Shown one piece after another: positions 5,422 to 5,912 of a DNA stretch of 5,912 nt; the stretch's first letter is position 1; each line of letters opens with the position of its first letter. The notes under the pieces were generated by a model. That model made no database searches, was not told the origin of the DNA, and saw nothing but the letters and a program-made list of their open reading frames with translations. The translations under genes were made by a program, and so were the position numbers. The DNA comes from Candidatus Fermentibacterota bacterium (lineage in GTDB: Bacteria; Fermentibacterota; Fermentibacteria; Fermentibacterales; Fermentibacteraceae), in the NCBI GenBank assembly GCA_022703195.1, contig JAKLEF010000130.1, positions 1 to 5,912 on the forward strand. Reading direction: 5' to 3'.

Positions 5422-5912
5422 ACCGCGATTCCCGTAAGAAGGTCATGTACGTCCGAGACCCCGTCCTGGGGAGCATCAGGCTGTCGCCCCTGCAGGAGGA
5501 TCTCCTCAAGACCGTCGAGGTGCAGAGGCTGAGCTTCATACACCAGCTCGGCACCACCTTCCAGAGCTACCCGGGTGCTCACTGCATGAGGCTGTCGCAT
5601 GCCCTGGGCGTGTCCTCGCTGGCCGGCAGGATAGGCAGGGCGGTGATCCCCGACCCTTCAGGGGAGGGCGCGGGGATCGACCTGCTCGAAGCGGCCGGCA
5701 TGCTGCACGACATAGGCCACACTCCATGGTCTCACACGCTGGAGCCCCTCTTCCTGGAGCTCTCGGGCATAGACCACATGGATCTGGTGGAGGGGCTCAT
5801 CTGCGGCAGCGCGAGGATGGGCATCCCCGGATCGGGAAGGATCCCCGGCATCCTCGAGGGCCACGGGGTCGATCCGGTCGACGTGGCCTCGCTCATCAGG
5901 TCCTGCTACCGT
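5418..5912 (+). CDS. HD-domain phosphohydrolase, COG1078/dNTPase-like, 5' part only
   Basis: The first 165 codons are present and the gene continues past the right edge; relatives are usually 400 or more residues. The N-terminus follows the family plan: VRDPVLGSIRLSPLQ (12-26), TVEVQRLSFIHQLG (32-45), YPGAHCMRLSHALGV (51-65) and AAGMLHDIGHTPWSHTLE (92-109). Predicted metal ligands are His61 and His97-Asp98; His101 and His106 are also kept, and the last metal Asp should lie beyond the window. Such enzymes (YwfO, SAMHD1 and dGTPase relatives) hydrolyse nucleoside triphosphates or other phosphoesters; the substrate is not decided here. Two usual positions differ: Cys56 replaces the histidine of the HTRFEH-type motif, and Ser39 replaces an arginine of QRLR. 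The ATG overlaps the stop of the preceding gene as ATGA, with GGAGG three bases upstream, so the pair is translationally coupled. Confidence 0.88.
   Translation, partial: MNRDSRKKVMYVRDPVLGSIRLSPLQEDLLKTVEVQRLSFIHQLGTTFQSYPGAHCMRLSHALGVSSLAGRIGRAVIPDPSGEGAGIDLLEAAGMLHDIGHTPWSHTLEPLFLELSGIDHMDLVEGLICGSARMGIPGSGRIPGILEGHGVDPVDVASLIRSCYR

Noticed and set aside
5007..5864. Minus-strand open frames opposite the nucleotidyltransferase and HD genes
   Set aside because: They are antisense to genes with clear family motifs, with Arg/Pro/Ser-rich products and no ribosome sites.
1..5912. CRISPR arrays, tRNA or rRNA genes, insertion sequences, attachment sites
   Set aside because: No regularly spaced repeats, cloverleaf-like sequences, transposase motifs or terminal inverted repeats were seen on either strand.

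Overview
The window is GC-rich bacterial DNA (about two thirds G+C by eye, with strongly GC-rich third codon positions and frequent AGG arginine codons). It carries two divergent gene blocks and is almost completely coding. A complete mreB-mreC-mreD series implies an elongated, wall-synthesising cell. A predicted LolB-like lipoprotein suggests, but does not prove, a diderm. The MreB is clearly orthologous yet departs from the usual consensus at several positions, which fits an uncultured or deep-branching phylum. I cannot name the taxon from this sequence.

Leftward block (minus strand, read from about 4357 down to 1): a PHP-domain phosphoesterase of the RNase AM/YciV type (4357-3458), a 67-residue TPR/coiled-coil-like protein (3454-3251), a predicted lipoprotein with an unusual start codon and an uncertain 3' end (about 3266-2409), then mreB (2291-1257), mreC (1255-488) and mreD (471 to beyond the left edge). 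The first three genes overlap or nearly abut and look co-translated. A separate sigma-70-like promoter just upstream of mreB (TTGACG, 17 bp, TATTGA) would drive mreBCD, whose genes are separated by only 1 and 16 bp.

Rightward block (plus strand, from about 4432): a minimal-nucleotidyltransferase-fold protein of the NTP_transf_5 type, then an HD-domain phosphohydrolase of the COG1078/dNTPase-like type. They overlap by four bases (ATGA), and the HD gene runs off the right edge. The roughly 75 bp between the two blocks must hold both divergent start regions.

Functionally, mreBCD supplies the cytoskeletal and membrane core of the elongasome. The upstream trio combines nucleotide/RNA-end processing with a possible outer-membrane lipoprotein. 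The rightward pair may act in nucleotide or nucleotidyl-transfer metabolism. I see no mobile element, CRISPR array, tRNA or rRNA. The most notable points are the lipoprotein's apparent ATT or CTG start and possible frameshift, the altered HD-protein motif, the possible leaderless PHP transcript and the coupled NTase-HD pair. None of these alone proves a new system.
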